From a gamma proteobacterium symbiont of Ctena orbiculata (GTDB lineage: Bacteria > Pseudomonadota > Gammaproteobacteria > Chromatiales > Chromatiaceae): DNA of 64,000 nucleotides. Both the position numbers and the translations under genes were made by a program. Shown one piece after another: positions 1 to 8,981 of the stretch; the stretch's first letter is position 1, and every line of letters begins with the position of its first letter. The stretch is taken from positions 78,279 to 142,278 of the forward strand of contig QBVD01000040.1 of the NCBI GenBank assembly GCA_003058525.1, in the 5' to 3' direction. The notes below the pieces were generated by a model, which had not been told where the DNA came from, ran no database searches, and was given only the letters and a program-made list of their open reading frames with translations.

Positions 1-408
1 CAATAATTCGGCAGGGGCCACCGGTTTTACCAAATATTCCGTGGCGCCCTGGCGCATACCCCAGTTTTTATCTGTCTGCTGCCCCTTGGTAGTGACCATA
101 ATGACAGGTATATTTGCCGTAGACTCATCATTCTTCAGCTGTCTTGTGGCCTGGAATCCGTTCAAAACCGGCATCACCACATCCATGAGTATGATATCGG
201 GCAGTTCCTGCTTGGCTACGTCGACGCCTTCTTGACCATCCTTTGCCACAAGTATTTGATATCCCTGCTTTTCCAGGATTTTCTTGAAGATATGTATTTC
301 AGTGGGTGAATCATCGACCACCAGAACCCTGGCCTTTGAGTGACTCGATACCGGCACATCGCTTTCGACGGATTGTTCGCGGCCCTTGCGAAATATATTT
401 TTAATCAT
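1..408 (-). CDS. pilH: Twitching motility response regulator PilH (partial, C-terminus outside window)
   Basis: The frame is open from an ATG at 408 to the window edge (136 codons, no stop). The protein has a short basic leader, then a CheY-like receiver domain: the VLVVDDSP acidic pocket near residue 30, the phospho-acceptor Asp in IILMDVVMP, the conserved Thr in MVTTKG and the Lys in YLVKP. In the family, PilH is the second CheY-like regulator of the Pil-Chp system that controls type IV pilus retraction. It lies 61 bp downstream of pilG in the same direction, the usual pilG-pilH order, so pilI and pilJ are expected beyond the left edge. The PilH assignment rests on motif and context; only the last residues are missing. 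Confidence 0.9.
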   Translation of the reverse strand, partial: MIKNIFRKGREQSVESDVPVSSHSKARVLVVDDSPTEIHIFKKILEKQGYQILVAKDGQEGVDVAKQELPDIILMDVVMPVLNGFQATRQLKNDESTANIPVIMVTTKGQQTDKNWGMRQGATEYLVKPVAPAELL

Positions 409-469
409 CGTCTATCTCTACCCGGTAGTTTTCTGCCTTATCGGCTGATGTCAGAATGTCTTTAAAAAG

Positions 470-874
470 TCATGCTGCATGCTTGACATAGCGTTTGATC
501 GCCCCGAGTAACTCATCCTTTGTGAAAGGTTTGGTCAGATACTGTTCCGATCCAACGATACGCCCGCGCGCCCTGTCGAACAGTCCATCCTTGCTCGAGA
601 GCATGATCACAGGAATTTTCTTGAAGACATCGTTGTGCTTGATCAGAGCACACGTCTGGTAGCCATCGAGCCGCGGCATCATAATATCGACAAAAATCAC
701 ATCCGGATGGTGATCGGCAATCTTTGCCAATGCTTCGAAACCGTCTGTAGCCGTTGTGACTTCGCACCCTGCCTTTTTCAAAAGGCTTTCAGCCGTCCTT
801 CGGATTGTCTTACTGTCATCGATGACCATGACCTTGACACCAGAGATGTCCATCTCATTATCATCACCGCTCAC
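470..874 (-). CDS. pilG: Twitching motility response regulator PilG
   Basis: A 134-residue single-domain receiver protein. The acidic pair is in VMVIDDSKT, the phospho-acceptor Asp in VIFVDIMMPRLDG, the Ser switch in IMLSSKDG and the conserved Lys in YLTKPF. PilG is the CheY-like output protein of the Pil-Chp chemosensory pathway that promotes pilus extension. The start is GTG at 874 with GAGGA eight bases upstream; an internal ATG at 853 would remove seven residues and is less well placed. It precedes pilH. In Pseudomonas pilG sits beside gshB; here two secreted-protein genes separate them. Confidence is high from the motifs and pairing. Confidence 0.93.
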   Translation of the reverse strand: MSGDDNEMDISGVKVMVIDDSKTIRRTAESLLKKAGCEVTTATDGFEALAKIADHHPDVIFVDIMMPRLDGYQTCALIKHNDVFKKIPVIMLSSKDGLFDRARGRIVGSEQYLTKPFTKDELLGAIKRYVKHAA

Positions 875-968
875 ATCAAAATCCTCATGTCACAGACCTA
901 GTTGAATCTGAATCAATGCTGAGATCAAAAACATCACAGCAACCCTATTTTCACAAATACAGAGTGGT

Positions 969-1691
969 TCATTCCCCTGGCACCACTGTCGTCAACCCCC
1001 ACAGTTGCCACATTTGCATACCCCCTCTGTAATAGAAGATTTTGTTTGCAGGGTAACCTACGCTCAAGAGCCCTTTGATAGCCCTGGGGGATTGTCCGCA
1101 TTCCGGACCATTACACCAGAGAACGAGCTCTTTGGCATTGGTGAAATCCCACGTATCGGTTTTACCCTCGCTATTGATAATGCCCATTTCCTCGAGCTTA
1201 CGCGAGATCGAGCCAACTTCCCCCCTAAGTCTACCCCCGAAAAACTTTAACGCATCATCATTTTCCGCAGTACCCGCTTTACTGAGCACAGTGAACGGGA
1301 TATTGATCGATCCGGGGATGGTACCGCGCTCAAACCACTCAGAGGTGCGAGCGTCAATCAGGATTCCTTTGCCATCTCGGAATTTTGTCTCCATAAAGTC
1401 GAAGAGCTCAACCTCACCGATTGTAGCCACACTGGAATCCACCTGCATCGGCTGCAGACAGAACGGCGGACATTTACGCGCCGTCTTCGCATAATATCCC
1501 TTGAGCACATACTCCGGATCCTGAACCCGCTGTACCTTCACCGATTTTCCCTCGTGGATGACATGAAGATAGGGCTTATCATTTGTCAGCTTGATGTCCA
1601 TCTCCTTCCCAACCTGCAACTCATCCGCGATTGACTGCAAAGGGAAGAAACTCACCAAAGCTACCAGCGTTCCATAATAGAACCATTTCAT
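969..1691 (-). CDS. Periplasmic rhodanese-domain protein
   Basis: 240 residues with a cleavable signal peptide (MKWF, a hydrophobic stretch, then SIADEL), so it should be exported. The mature part contains a CPPFC cysteine pair near residue 75, then a rhodanese domain from about residue 90: the LIDARTSEWFERGTIPGSINIP entry and the active-site loop WCNGPECGQSPRA with a candidate catalytic Cys. Rhodaneses carry persulfide sulfur or bind thiol-containing partners. The second loop cysteine and the extra CPPFC pair suggest redox-active thiols, but the substrate is unknown. It follows the 131-residue secreted protein gene on the same strand with a 75-bp gap, so co-transcription is plausible. Confidence 0.8.
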   Translation of the reverse strand: MKWFYYGTLVALVSFFPLQSIADELQVGKEMDIKLTNDKPYLHVIHEGKSVKVQRVQDPEYVLKGYYAKTARKCPPFCLQPMQVDSSVATIGEVELFDFMETKFRDGKGILIDARTSEWFERGTIPGSINIPFTVLSKAGTAENDDALKFFGGRLRGEVGSISRKLEEMGIINSEGKTDTWDFTNAKELVLWCNGPECGQSPRAIKGLLSVGYPANKIFYYRGGMQMWQLWGLTTVVPGE

Positions 1692-1766
1692 ATGCTTTAA
1701 CCTTCTGCTCCCACTTGACCTAGACTCAAAAAATAACGCCTGATGATATCAGGTCCCGCATGACGC

Positions 1767-2162
1767 CTATTGATTGAGAAAGCGATCCATAATCTTTTTA
1801 CGTATCTCATCGATCGACGACCCACCTTTGTACTCTTCGAATACCTCTTCACGAGAGCGTCTTGGCAATTTTTTATAAAAAGTAAAACTACCCATGTAAC
1901 TCGCCTTGAGATCCTCCTCGAATGCCTTCAGGCTTGGCCCGTCAACCACATCTTCATCGTCAACTTCGCTGTCAGTGGTGGTTTCAGTTGACTCCACCTT
2001 TTCAGCTTCAGACGAAATAGCTGACAGGTAGGGATCCTCCTCAGCAACAGTAAACTGAGCGAACAAGAGCATTGCAAACAGCGCAAATACCTTGAATTTC
2101 AAAAAGATATAAAATTCGCAGGTGATACGGGCATACCGTGTCGCCATCGCAATACACCTCAA
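1767..2162 (-). CDS. Small secreted protein of unknown function
   Basis: 131 residues with no family that I recognise. The N-terminus is a long basic lead followed by a hydrophobic core ending in FTVAEED, which reads as a signal peptide; a better start may be the internal Met at residue 6. After it comes a very acidic Glu/Asp/Thr-rich linker (residues about 45-75) and a basic C-terminal region with YKKLPRRSREEVFEEYKGG and an amphipathic helix ending DRFLNQ. It is just upstream of the rhodanese gene and likely shares its transcript, which suggests a common envelope role. The function is unassigned. Confidence 0.6.
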   Translation of the reverse strand: MRCIAMATRYARITCEFYIFLKFKVFALFAMLLFAQFTVAEEDPYLSAISSEAEKVESTETTTDSEVDDEDVVDGPSLKAFEEDLKASYMGSFTFYKKLPRRSREEVFEEYKGGSSIDEIRKKIMDRFLNQ

Positions 2163-2420
2163 TTATTATCTAAGTTAACTCCGACACTACCCTCTCGAGC
2201 ATATGGGGGTGCACCATCAGAAGGACTCTACTCCCGGTCAGTTCCATTAACCTGATATATAACACCCCCAAAATAGCAAGACAGCCTGTCTGCATCAAGA
2301 ATATACTTCCCAATCCAGAAACTTAAAGCTTGCAATAAGTCGCTGACTGCCATATGTAAGTCACCATATCGGCAATGAATTTAAAAACTTAACTCTGTTT
2401 TTGCCCATTAAGATGCCCCC

Positions 2421-3371
2421 ATGACCATACAACTCGGCGTAGTGATGGACCCCATCGGTACCATCAAAATCCAAAAAGACAGTACTTTCGCAATGTTACT
2501 TGCCGCACAGGCCAAGGGCTGGCGAATTCACTATATGGAACAGCAAAACCTCTCACTAAGGGATGGTGTCTGCTGGGCATCGACCTGTGATCTGCAGGTC
2601 CGGGATGATCGATCGAAATGGTTTGAGTTCGGTAAAAGGCACCTACTGCCTCTGCATCAGTTGGATGTCGTATTGATGCGCAAAGATCCACCGTTTGACA
2701 TGGAATATATCTATTCGACTTATCTTTTGGAGCAGGCCGAAATGCACGGCTGCCTGGTGGTCAATCGCCCCAACAGCCTGCGCGATGCCAATGAAAAGCT
2801 GTTTACCAGCCACTTTCCCCAGTGCACCCCACCCACCCTGGTAACCCGCAACGCCGATGAGATCCGCACATTCCATCAGGAACAGGGTGATGTGATCCTC
2901 AAACCCTTGGGGGGAATGGGTGGTGAGTCTGTATTCCGGATAACCCGGAATGATCCCAATCTGGGTGTAATCATAGAGACATTGACCCGCCATGGCAGCC
3001 GTTACGCCATGGCTCAGCGATTCATTCCTGAGATTTCAAACGGTGACAAGCGTATACTCTTGATTGATGGAGAACCTATACCTTTTGCCCTAGCGAGAAT
3101 CCCCGCAGAAGGCGAGACCAGGGGTAATCTGGCGGCTGGCGGCAGGGGTGAGGGCGTACCCCTTACAGAGCGTGACAGATGGATCGCCGAACAGGTGGGT
3201 CCGGCACTCAGGTCGAGGGGAATCCTGTTTGCCGGGCTCGATGTTATCGGTGACTATCTGACAGAGATAAACGTCACCAGCCCCACCTGTATCAGAGAAC
3301 TGGATAACCAGTATGGACTCGATATCGCTGCAGATCTAATGGATGCGATTAGCAATAAGCTAAACAAATGA
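2421..3371 (+). CDS. gshB: Glutathione synthetase
   Basis: 316 residues, the normal length for proteobacterial GshB, which joins gamma-glutamylcysteine and glycine using ATP. The N-terminal substrate domain opens with GVVMDPIGTIKIQKDSTFAML, and DPPFDMEYIYSTYLLE near residue 90 is typical. The ATP-grasp part shows DVILKPLGGMGGESVFR, the RFIPEISNGDKRILLIDGEP strand and the C-terminal DVIGDYLTEINVTSPT metal-binding Asn/Glu segment. The start ATG follows a purine-rich stretch. It overlaps the tonB start by four bases (ATGA), so the two are translationally coupled. The gshB-tonB-yqgE-ruvX-pyrR-pyrB order matches Pseudomonas. Confidence 0.97.
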   Translation: MTIQLGVVMDPIGTIKIQKDSTFAMLLAAQAKGWRIHYMEQQNLSLRDGVCWASTCDLQVRDDRSKWFEFGKRHLLPLHQLDVVLMRKDPPFDMEYIYSTYLLEQAEMHGCLVVNRPNSLRDANEKLFTSHFPQCTPPTLVTRNADEIRTFHQEQGDVILKPLGGMGGESVFRITRNDPNLGVIIETLTRHGSRYAMAQRFIPEISNGDKRILLIDGEPIPFALARIPAEGETRGNLAAGGRGEGVPLTERDRWIAEQVGPALRSRGILFAGLDVIGDYLTEINVTSPTCIRELDNQYGLDIAADLMDAISNKLNK

Positions 3372-4228
3372 TGGTCATCGGCAAACAGACTGATCTTTTG
3401 GGCGTGAGCCTCTTCGCCGCTGCCTGTGTCCATGCCTTCGTCATTCTGGGCATCACCTTCAAACCAACCGAAAAAAGCAAACCGGAATTTCGCCAGCAAA
3501 GCCTGGAGGTGATGGTGCTGCGACGCCCAACGGAAGACAACAAGACGGATGAAAAACCCGATTTTCTTGCCCAAACCAGTCAACAGGGCGGAGGTGAGGA
3601 GAGCAAACTGGTCAAACCCCCGACATCAGAGGCTGCGGCACCGCTGGCTCTACCAATACCCGAATTGTCGACACCGACAGAACCGGTGACACCACAACCC
3701 CAAAAGCCTCTACTCAACACTGCGATCTCCAATCTGAAGACACCTACTCCGCCACCCCGGGAAGCTCCTCCACCCACTCCTTCAACCAAACAGCTGTTGA
3801 GCAGTAAGGCGTTGGAAATAGCCAGAGTGACCGCCGAGTTGGAAAAGAAGACCCTGGCCTATGCAAAAATGCCCAAGCGAAAGTCGATAAATGCCAGTAC
3901 AAAGGAGTATAAATATGCCGCATACCTGGATGCCTGGCGGAGAAAGGTGGAACGAATAGGTAATCTCAACTATCCTGACCAGGCAAAAAGGAGCAGCCTC
4001 TACGGTAATCTGGTACTCCATGTAGCGGTAAAGGCTGATGGCAGCGTTGAACAGATCAAGGTACTCCATTCCTCCGGCCATAAGATCCTTGATGACGCAG
4101 CAGTCCGAATCGTGCGTTTGGCCGCCCCCTTTTCACCCTTTCCCAACGAGATCAGAAAAGAGACCGATATTCTTGATATCACCCGCACCTGGCAGTTTTT
4201 ACGCAGCGGCCGGCTCAACTCGCAATAG
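3368..4228 (+). CDS. tonB: TonB-family energy transducer
   Basis: 286 residues with TonB architecture. A short cytoplasmic start is followed by one hydrophobic segment (GVSLFAAACVHAFVILGITF), then a long Pro/Thr/Lys-rich periplasmic spacer (residues about 70-140), a charged helix, and a C-terminal TonB domain from about residue 175 (YLDAWRRKVERIGNLNYP; GNLVLHVAVKADGSVEQIKV; SSGHKILDDAAVRIVRLAAPFSPFP). TonB couples the ExbB/ExbD proton motor to outer-membrane transporters; neither exbB nor exbD is nearby. In the matching Pseudomonas locus this gene is one of several TonB paralogues, one of which has been linked to twitching motility, so a role other than siderophore uptake is possible. Confidence 0.9.
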   Translation: MMVIGKQTDLLGVSLFAAACVHAFVILGITFKPTEKSKPEFRQQSLEVMVLRRPTEDNKTDEKPDFLAQTSQQGGGEESKLVKPPTSEAAAPLALPIPELSTPTEPVTPQPQKPLLNTAISNLKTPTPPPREAPPPTPSTKQLLSSKALEIARVTAELEKKTLAYAKMPKRKSINASTKEYKYAAYLDAWRRKVERIGNLNYPDQAKRSSLYGNLVLHVAVKADGSVEQIKVLHSSGHKILDDAAVRIVRLAAPFSPFPNEIRKETDILDITRTWQFLRSGRLNSQ

Positions 4229-4267
4229 CTGTTGCAGCGGGGCGTCTGCAACTGGATACTATAGGCC

Positions 4268-4831
4268 ATGCGTCCTGAAACCAATTTAACCAACCATTTC
4301 CTCATCGCCATGCCGCGCCTCGAGGACCCGAATTTCTTCCATACCGTCACTTATATATGTGAACACACCACTGACGGTGCAATGGGTATAGTCATCAATC
4401 GTCCTATGGATCTGCATCTGGCGGATATATTCGAACAACTGGAGATACAGATCAGTACCAACGACATCGCTGAACAGCCGGTCTATATCGGCGGCCCTGT
4501 ACAGAGTGACCGGGGATTCGTGCTGCATGAATCCAGTACGGAATGGGCATCGACGCTGAAGGTCACCGCAGATATCAGTGTCACAACCTCACTGGATATC
4601 CTTGAGGCCATCGCTGCCGGCAAGGGTCCTGAACACAATCTCGTTGCCCTTGGATACGCCGGCTGGGGTGCGGGCCAACTTGAGAGTGAATTGGCTCAGA
4701 ATGCCTGGCTGAGCGGGCCGGCTGAGAGCGACATCATCTTCAACCGGGCCAGCGATGAGCGTTGGCAGGCAGCCGCCGACCTGCTCGGCGTGGACCTGAA
4801 CCTGTTGAGCGGCGATACTGGCCACGCATAG
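4268..4831 (+). CDS. yqgE: YqgE/AlgH family protein
   Basis: 187 residues, the usual family length. The hallmark N-terminus is present (NHFLIAMPRLEDPNFFHTVTYICEHTTDGAMGIVINRP), as are the mid-protein YIGGPVQSDRGFVLHE and the C-terminal GYAGWGAGQLESELAQNAWL motif. The family is cytoplasmic and its biochemical role remains unsettled; in Pseudomonas the orthologue AlgH was named for an effect on alginate expression. It sits 39 bp after tonB and 13 bp before ruvX, a pairing conserved across gammaproteobacteria. Confidence 0.95.
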   Translation: MRPETNLTNHFLIAMPRLEDPNFFHTVTYICEHTTDGAMGIVINRPMDLHLADIFEQLEIQISTNDIAEQPVYIGGPVQSDRGFVLHESSTEWASTLKVTADISVTTSLDILEAIAAGKGPEHNLVALGYAGWGAGQLESELAQNAWLSGPAESDIIFNRASDERWQAAADLLGVDLNLLSGDTGHA

Positions 4832-4844
4832 AGAGCGATATCGG

Positions 4845-5243
4845 ATGGGCACCCTGCTAGGGTTCGATTACGGCAGCCGTAAAATAGGCGTAGCTGTCGG
4901 GCAAACGGTGACAGGTACGGCAACCGCGCTGGAAACATTGCATTTGGTTAATCATAAGCCTGATTGGCAACGCATCGCGAGCCTTATTGAAGAGTGGAGA
5001 CCTCAGGCCCTTGTAGTAGGTCTGCCACTCGATGTGGATGACAGCGAAACAGATGCCACACAACCGGCATTACGCTTCTCACGACAACTTGAGGGGCGAT
5101 TTCATATCAAGGTCTATCTGGCTGATGAGCGTTACAGCTCCTTCGAAGCCAGGGACAGACTTGGACATAAAGCCAAGCGATTGGAAAACTATGACGCCGT
5201 AGCAGCCAAGCTCATTTTGGAAACCTGGTTAAATGAACAATAG
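4845..5243 (+). CDS. ruvX: Pre-16S rRNA nuclease RuvX/YqgF
   Basis: 132 residues, typical of the YqgF/RuvX RNase H-fold family that trims the 5' end of 16S rRNA. The first acidic residue is in LLGFDYGSRKIGVAVGQ, the second region in LVVGLPLDVDDSE, and the third in VYLADERYSSFEARDRL with the late Asp in ENYDAVAAKLILE. It overlaps the pyrR start by 11 bp, so it is co-translated with the pyrimidine operon as in Pseudomonas. Confidence 0.95.
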   Translation: MGTLLGFDYGSRKIGVAVGQTVTGTATALETLHLVNHKPDWQRIASLIEEWRPQALVVGLPLDVDDSETDATQPALRFSRQLEGRFHIKVYLADERYSSFEARDRLGHKAKRLENYDAVAAKLILETWLNEQ

Positions 5244-5787
5244 AAAAATGTATATGGATACCAATGAGGTGAGACCTTTGGTAGACGTAATGGCGGACAA
5301 AGTCCGTTCTCTGTTGAACTCGAGGGAGATAACAGATCCGTTAATGATCGGTATCCGTACCGGCGGTGTCTGGTTGGCTGAAATACTGCACAACCAGCTC
5401 GTATTGGATGATCCTCTCGGCACGCTGGATATCTCTTTTTATCGGGATGACTTCACGCGCATCGGAATGAATCCCGAAGTTCACCCTTCCGATCTCCCTA
5501 TACCGGTGGATGATCGTCATATCATCCTGGTAGATGATGTCCTGCATACAGGAAGGACAATCCGGGCGGCACTGAATGAGATCTTCGACTATGGACGTCC
5601 TGCATCGATCATATTGGCCACACTGGTCGACCGCAGCGGGCGGGAATTGCCGATACAGCCTGACGTGGTCGGATTGCACCCGGAGCTGGAGCAGAACCAG
5701 CATATCACCTTGATTGGGCCCGAGCCGCTCGGATTGGTGATCGGCACCAAGACAAATCGGAGTTCACGCAGTGATGAACAAGGTTAG
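5233..5787 (+). CDS. pyrR: Bifunctional pyr operon regulator / uracil phosphoribosyltransferase PyrR
   Basis: 184 residues of the type I phosphoribosyltransferase fold: an N-terminal flexible part with IGIRTGGVWLAE, the PRPP-binding motif HIILVDDVLHTGRTIRAAL near residue 105, and a dimerisation tail. In Firmicutes PyrR binds pyr mRNA; in Pseudomonas the orthologue regulates pyr genes and may lack strong UPRT activity. The first Met overlaps ruvX; Met7 at 5251 is an alternative start. It is followed six bases later by pyrB. I saw no clear PyrR-binding attenuator upstream, so the regulatory mechanism cannot be read from the sequence. Confidence 0.92.
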   Translation: MNNRKMYMDTNEVRPLVDVMADKVRSLLNSREITDPLMIGIRTGGVWLAEILHNQLVLDDPLGTLDISFYRDDFTRIGMNPEVHPSDLPIPVDDRHIILVDDVLHTGRTIRAALNEIFDYGRPASIILATLVDRSGRELPIQPDVVGLHPELEQNQHITLIGPEPLGLVIGTKTNRSSRSDEQG

Positions 5788-5793
5788 AGGGCT

Positions 5794-6783
5794 ATGAGTT
5801 TCAGCAATAAAACCCTGCAACTGGACGATGAACAGAGACTGCTCCACTTCCTTACCATCGATGGACTGGATAGGGCGACACTGACTGAAATCCTCGACAC
5901 GGCAGAGGGATTCACCGGGGTCTCCGAAAGAACCATTAAGAAAGTCCCCCTATGCCGGGGTAAAGTAGTCGCCAATCTCTTTTTTGAAACCAGCACCCGG
6001 ACACGAACCACCTTCGAATTGGCAGCGAAACGTCTCTCGGCGGATGTCCTCAACCTCAACATCAGCGCTTCCGCCACTTCCAAGGGTGAAACTCTTTTGG
6101 ACACGCTGCGCAATCTGGAAGCGATGCATGTGGATATGTTCATCGTCCGTCACGCCAGCAGCGGGACCGCCCATTTCATTGCACAACACGCCGATCGGGG
6201 AGTCGGTGTAATCAATGCCGGTGACGGTCGTCACGCCCATCCCACCCAGGCGATGCTGGATATGTTCACCATCCGCCGGCATAAAGGTGAATTTGCCGGA
6301 CTGCGGGTAGCCATTGTCGGCGATGTACTCCACTCCCGGGTTGCCCGTTCGCAAATACTCGCCCTGAATACGCTCGGGGTCTCGGAGGTTCGAGCTGTGG
6401 CTCCTCGCACATTGCTGCCATCGGATGCGCGCAGTCTCGGTGTTCATGTCTATCACAATATGGAAGAGGGTATCTGGGATGTGGACGTCATCATCATGCT
6501 GCGTCTGCAAAAAGAGCGTATGCAGGGTGCACTGCTCCCCTCTGAGCATGAGTATTTCAGTCTTTACGGACTCACTGAAAAACGCTTGGCACTGGCCGAC
6601 TCGGAAGCGATCGTAATGCATCCAGGGCCCATCAACCGCGGTGTCGAAATGGACTCCCAGGTAGCCGACGGTTCAAAATCCGTAATCCTGCAGCAGGTCA
6701 GTTATGGCATTGCCATACGCATGGCGGTGATCTCGAAGGTTATAGGCACCCAGAACCTGCGCATGCAGGAGGTGGCGGGATGA
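5794..6783 (+). CDS. pyrB: Aspartate carbamoyltransferase catalytic subunit
   Basis: 329 residues. The carbamoyl-phosphate loop [19 protein letters not shown] is near residue 65, the swinging loop contributes [15 protein letters not shown], and [15 protein letters not shown] and the C-terminal [12 protein letters not shown] are family signatures. It makes N-carbamoyl-aspartate from carbamoyl phosphate and aspartate. The long N-terminal extension before the core and the lack of a pyrI partner fit the Pseudomonas-type class, in which PyrB assembles as a dodecamer with an inactive dihydroorotase-like subunit. It overlaps that gene by four bases (ATGA). Confidence 0.97.
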   Translation: MSFSNKTLQLDDEQRLLHFLTIDGLDRATLTEILDTAEGFTGVSERTIKKVPLCRGKVVANLFFETSTRTRTTFELAAKRLSADVLNLNISASATSKGETLLDTLRNLEAMHVDMFIVRHASSGTAHFIAQHADRGVGVINAGDGRHAHPTQAMLDMFTIRRHKGEFAGLRVAIVGDVLHSRVARSQILALNTLGVSEVRAVAPRTLLPSDARSLGVHVYHNMEEGIWDVDVIIMLRLQKERMQGALLPSEHEYFSLYGLTEKRLALADSEAIVMHPGPINRGVEMDSQVADGSKSVILQQVSYGIAIRMAVISKVIGTQNLRMQEVAG

Positions 6784-8090
6784 GAAAGAAGAAAGACATC
6801 TCAATCCTCGGTGGCAGGGTCATAGATCCGGCAAACGGCATTGACGAGATCACTGATCTGCACATCGCCGGTGGTAGAATCCTCTGTCTCGGCTCCCCCC
6901 CAAGGGAGTTTCAGGCTAGTCTCACCATCGACGCCACTGAACAGGTGGTCTGTCCCGGCCTGATCGATCTCAACGCCAACCTGCGGGAACCCGGGGCGGA
7001 ACACAAGGCCACTATAGCCAGTGAAACCCAGGCCGCGGCCAGCGGTGGGATCACCACAATCTGCTGCACCCCTGACACCTATCCGGTAATCGACACCCCT
7101 GCGGTGGTCGGACAGATCCGACACAAGGCACGTAAAGCGGGCTATTGCCGTCTTTTGCCCCAGGGTGCTCTGACCCAGGCCCTGAAAGGCGATCGACTGA
7201 GCGAGATGGCGGCACTCAAGGCGGCTGGCTGCATAGCTGTCACCAATGCCTATACCCCATTAGCCAACACCCTGGTTCAACGTCGAGCCATGGAGTATGC
7301 ATCCACATTCAATCTGCTGATCATTTTACGTCCGGAAGATCACTACCTCAGTAACAACGGTTGTGCTCATGAGGGCAAGGTCGCCGACCGGCTGGGTCTG
7401 CCGGGCATTCCCGAAGCGGCTGAGACAGTCGCGGTTGCCCGCGATCTTGCATTGGCGGAGACCACTGGAGCTGTAATCCACTTTCACGCCCTTTCCAGTG
7501 CAAGTGCTGCGCGGACCATGGCATGGGCCAAGCGTGAAGGGCGACGGGTCAGTGCCGATATAGCCATCCACCAGCTGCATCTGAGCGAAACGGATATCGA
7601 GGGCTTCGACAGCAACCACCATGTCAGACCTCCCCTGCGAAATGACAGTGACCGTAACGGCCTACGCGATGCTGTCGCAAAAAACGTCATTCAGGCGATC
7701 TGTTCCGACCATCAGCCCCATGAGGCAGACGCCAAGGCATCACCCTTCCCCGACACGGAACCGGGTATTTCGGGACTCGAGACCCTGTTACCCCTAACCC
7801 TGAAACTGGTCGATCAGGGGGTTCTGGAGCTGAGCGACGCCATTGCCCGCCTGACCTGTGGCCCGGCGGACATACTCGGCCTGAGGATGGGGCGATTGAC
7901 GCCAAATCACCCGGCGGATATCTGTATTTTCGATCCCCGTCAACGCTGGATTGTAGACAAGGAGAAGCTCCTCAGCGCGGGTAAAAACACACCGTTCACG
8001 GGTTGGGAAATGCCGGCACGGGTCACCCACACACTATTGAAAGGCCGATTGGTCTATTCTCAAAATACCCATGAAGAAAATGCAACGTGA
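6780..8090 (+). CDS. pyrX: Dihydroorotase-like non-catalytic subunit of aspartate carbamoyltransferase (PyrC'/PyrX)
   Basis: 436 residues with the type I dihydroorotase fold, but the metal-binding His-X-His that should precede LREPG is replaced: the segment reads [10 protein letters not shown] (Asn65 and Asn67 where His is expected). Later elements remain, including [12 protein letters not shown] and [13 protein letters not shown]. In Pseudomonas such a His-less homologue is structurally required for PyrB activity and has no dihydroorotase activity, so a second active pyrC should exist elsewhere. It overlaps pyrB by 4 bp and the following PyrK-like gene by 20 bp, indicating tight coupling. 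The non-catalytic call follows from the missing ligands plus context. Confidence 0.9.
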   Translation: MRKKKDISILGGRVIDPANGIDEITDLHIAGGRILCLGSPPREFQASLTIDATEQVVCPGLIDLNANLREPGAEHKATIASETQAAASGGITTICCTPDTYPVIDTPAVVGQIRHKARKAGYCRLLPQGALTQALKGDRLSEMAALKAAGCIAVTNAYTPLANTLVQRRAMEYASTFNLLIILRPEDHYLSNNGCAHEGKVADRLGLPGIPEAAETVAVARDLALAETTGAVIHFHALSSASAARTMAWAKREGRRVSADIAIHQLHLSETDIEGFDSNHHVRPPLRNDSDRNGLRDAVAKNVIQAICSDHQPHEADAKASPFPDTEPGISGLETLLPLTLKLVDQGVLELSDAIARLTCGPADILGLRMGRLTPNHPADICIFDPRQRWIVDKEKLLSAGKNTPFTGWEMPARVTHTLLKGRLVYSQNTHEENAT

Positions 8091-8943
8091 CACCGTCTTT
8101 CTTGAAGATGCTGAAATCCTTTCACACCAGGCTTTTGCCGGCGATCAGTTCATCATGCGCCTGCTCGCTCCCCACTGCGCCGCAAAGGCAATGCCCGGCA
8201 GTTTTGTGCATCTCACATGTGATCCGCAGCTTCCAATGCGCCGGCCGATCTCTATCATGCGTTGCTCCGCCAAACATGGCTGGATTGAGCTGCTGTATAA
8301 ACGTGTAGGCAAGGGAACCGGACTGCTGGCACAACGCACCACCGGGGAGAAGATCAGCCTCTTGGGCCCAATCGGTAATCCCTTCACCCCTAGCCCGGGC
8401 CGTAATAAACCCCTTTTGATCGGCGGTGGTGTCGGCATGCCTCCAATGGTATTTCTGGCGGATTCCTTGCGTAAAGACCCGCAGAAACAACCCTTTGTGA
8501 TTCTCGGCTCTGAGGTGCCGTTTCCTTTTCAATCCATCCCCTCTCAAATCATCATTCCAGGGCTGGCCGACGGTGTGATCGCCAGCATGCCGCTGCTGGA
8601 CGATTGGGGGATAGGCTGCAGGCTTGCCAGTCTGCAGGGTTTTCCTGGAGTATTTCAAGGCTATGTCACTGAGTTGGCCGAACAATGGATCAGCTCCCTC
8701 AACATGCAGGCATTGTCTGAGGTTGAGATCTTTGCTTGTGGCCCCCACCCGATGCTGGAAGCGGTTGCGCAATTGGCTGCCAAGCATAATATACCTTGCC
8801 AGGTCTCTCTGGAGGAGTTCATGGCCTGTGGCGTTGGCGGTTGCGCTGGCTGTGTGGTGGAGGTGCAGACACCTCAGGGGCCGGCGATGAAACGGGTCTG
8901 TGTCGATGGGCCGGTATTCGATGCCCAGACAGTGTTTGCCTGA
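8071..8943 (+). CDS. PyrK-like dihydroorotate dehydrogenase electron-transfer subunit (FAD/2Fe-2S)
   Basis: 290 residues with the ferredoxin-NADP reductase fold. An FAD-binding barrel carries MRRPISIM near residue 55, a nucleotide-binding domain has LLIGGGVGMPPMVFLAD near residue 125 and FACGPHPMLEAV near residue 230, and a C-terminal cysteine cluster in CGVGGCAGC plus a later Cys (KRVC) binds a 2Fe-2S centre. This is the PyrK arrangement, in which electrons from dihydroorotate pass to NAD via PyrDB. No pyrD lies in the window. The gene overlaps pyrX by 20 bp, which places it in the pyrimidine operon, but the partner dehydrogenase is unknown. A start nine bases later (8080) is also possible. 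Confidence 0.85.
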   Translation: MKKMQRDTVFLEDAEILSHQAFAGDQFIMRLLAPHCAAKAMPGSFVHLTCDPQLPMRRPISIMRCSAKHGWIELLYKRVGKGTGLLAQRTTGEKISLLGPIGNPFTPSPGRNKPLLIGGGVGMPPMVFLADSLRKDPQKQPFVILGSEVPFPFQSIPSQIIIPGLADGVIASMPLLDDWGIGCRLASLQGFPGVFQGYVTELAEQWISSLNMQALSEVEIFACGPHPMLEAVAQLAAKHNIPCQVSLEEFMACGVGGCAGCVVEVQTPQGPAMKRVCVDGPVFDAQTVFA

Positions 8944-8981
8944 CACCAATGCACGGCACCCCGCAGGCAGTAATGAAGTCC

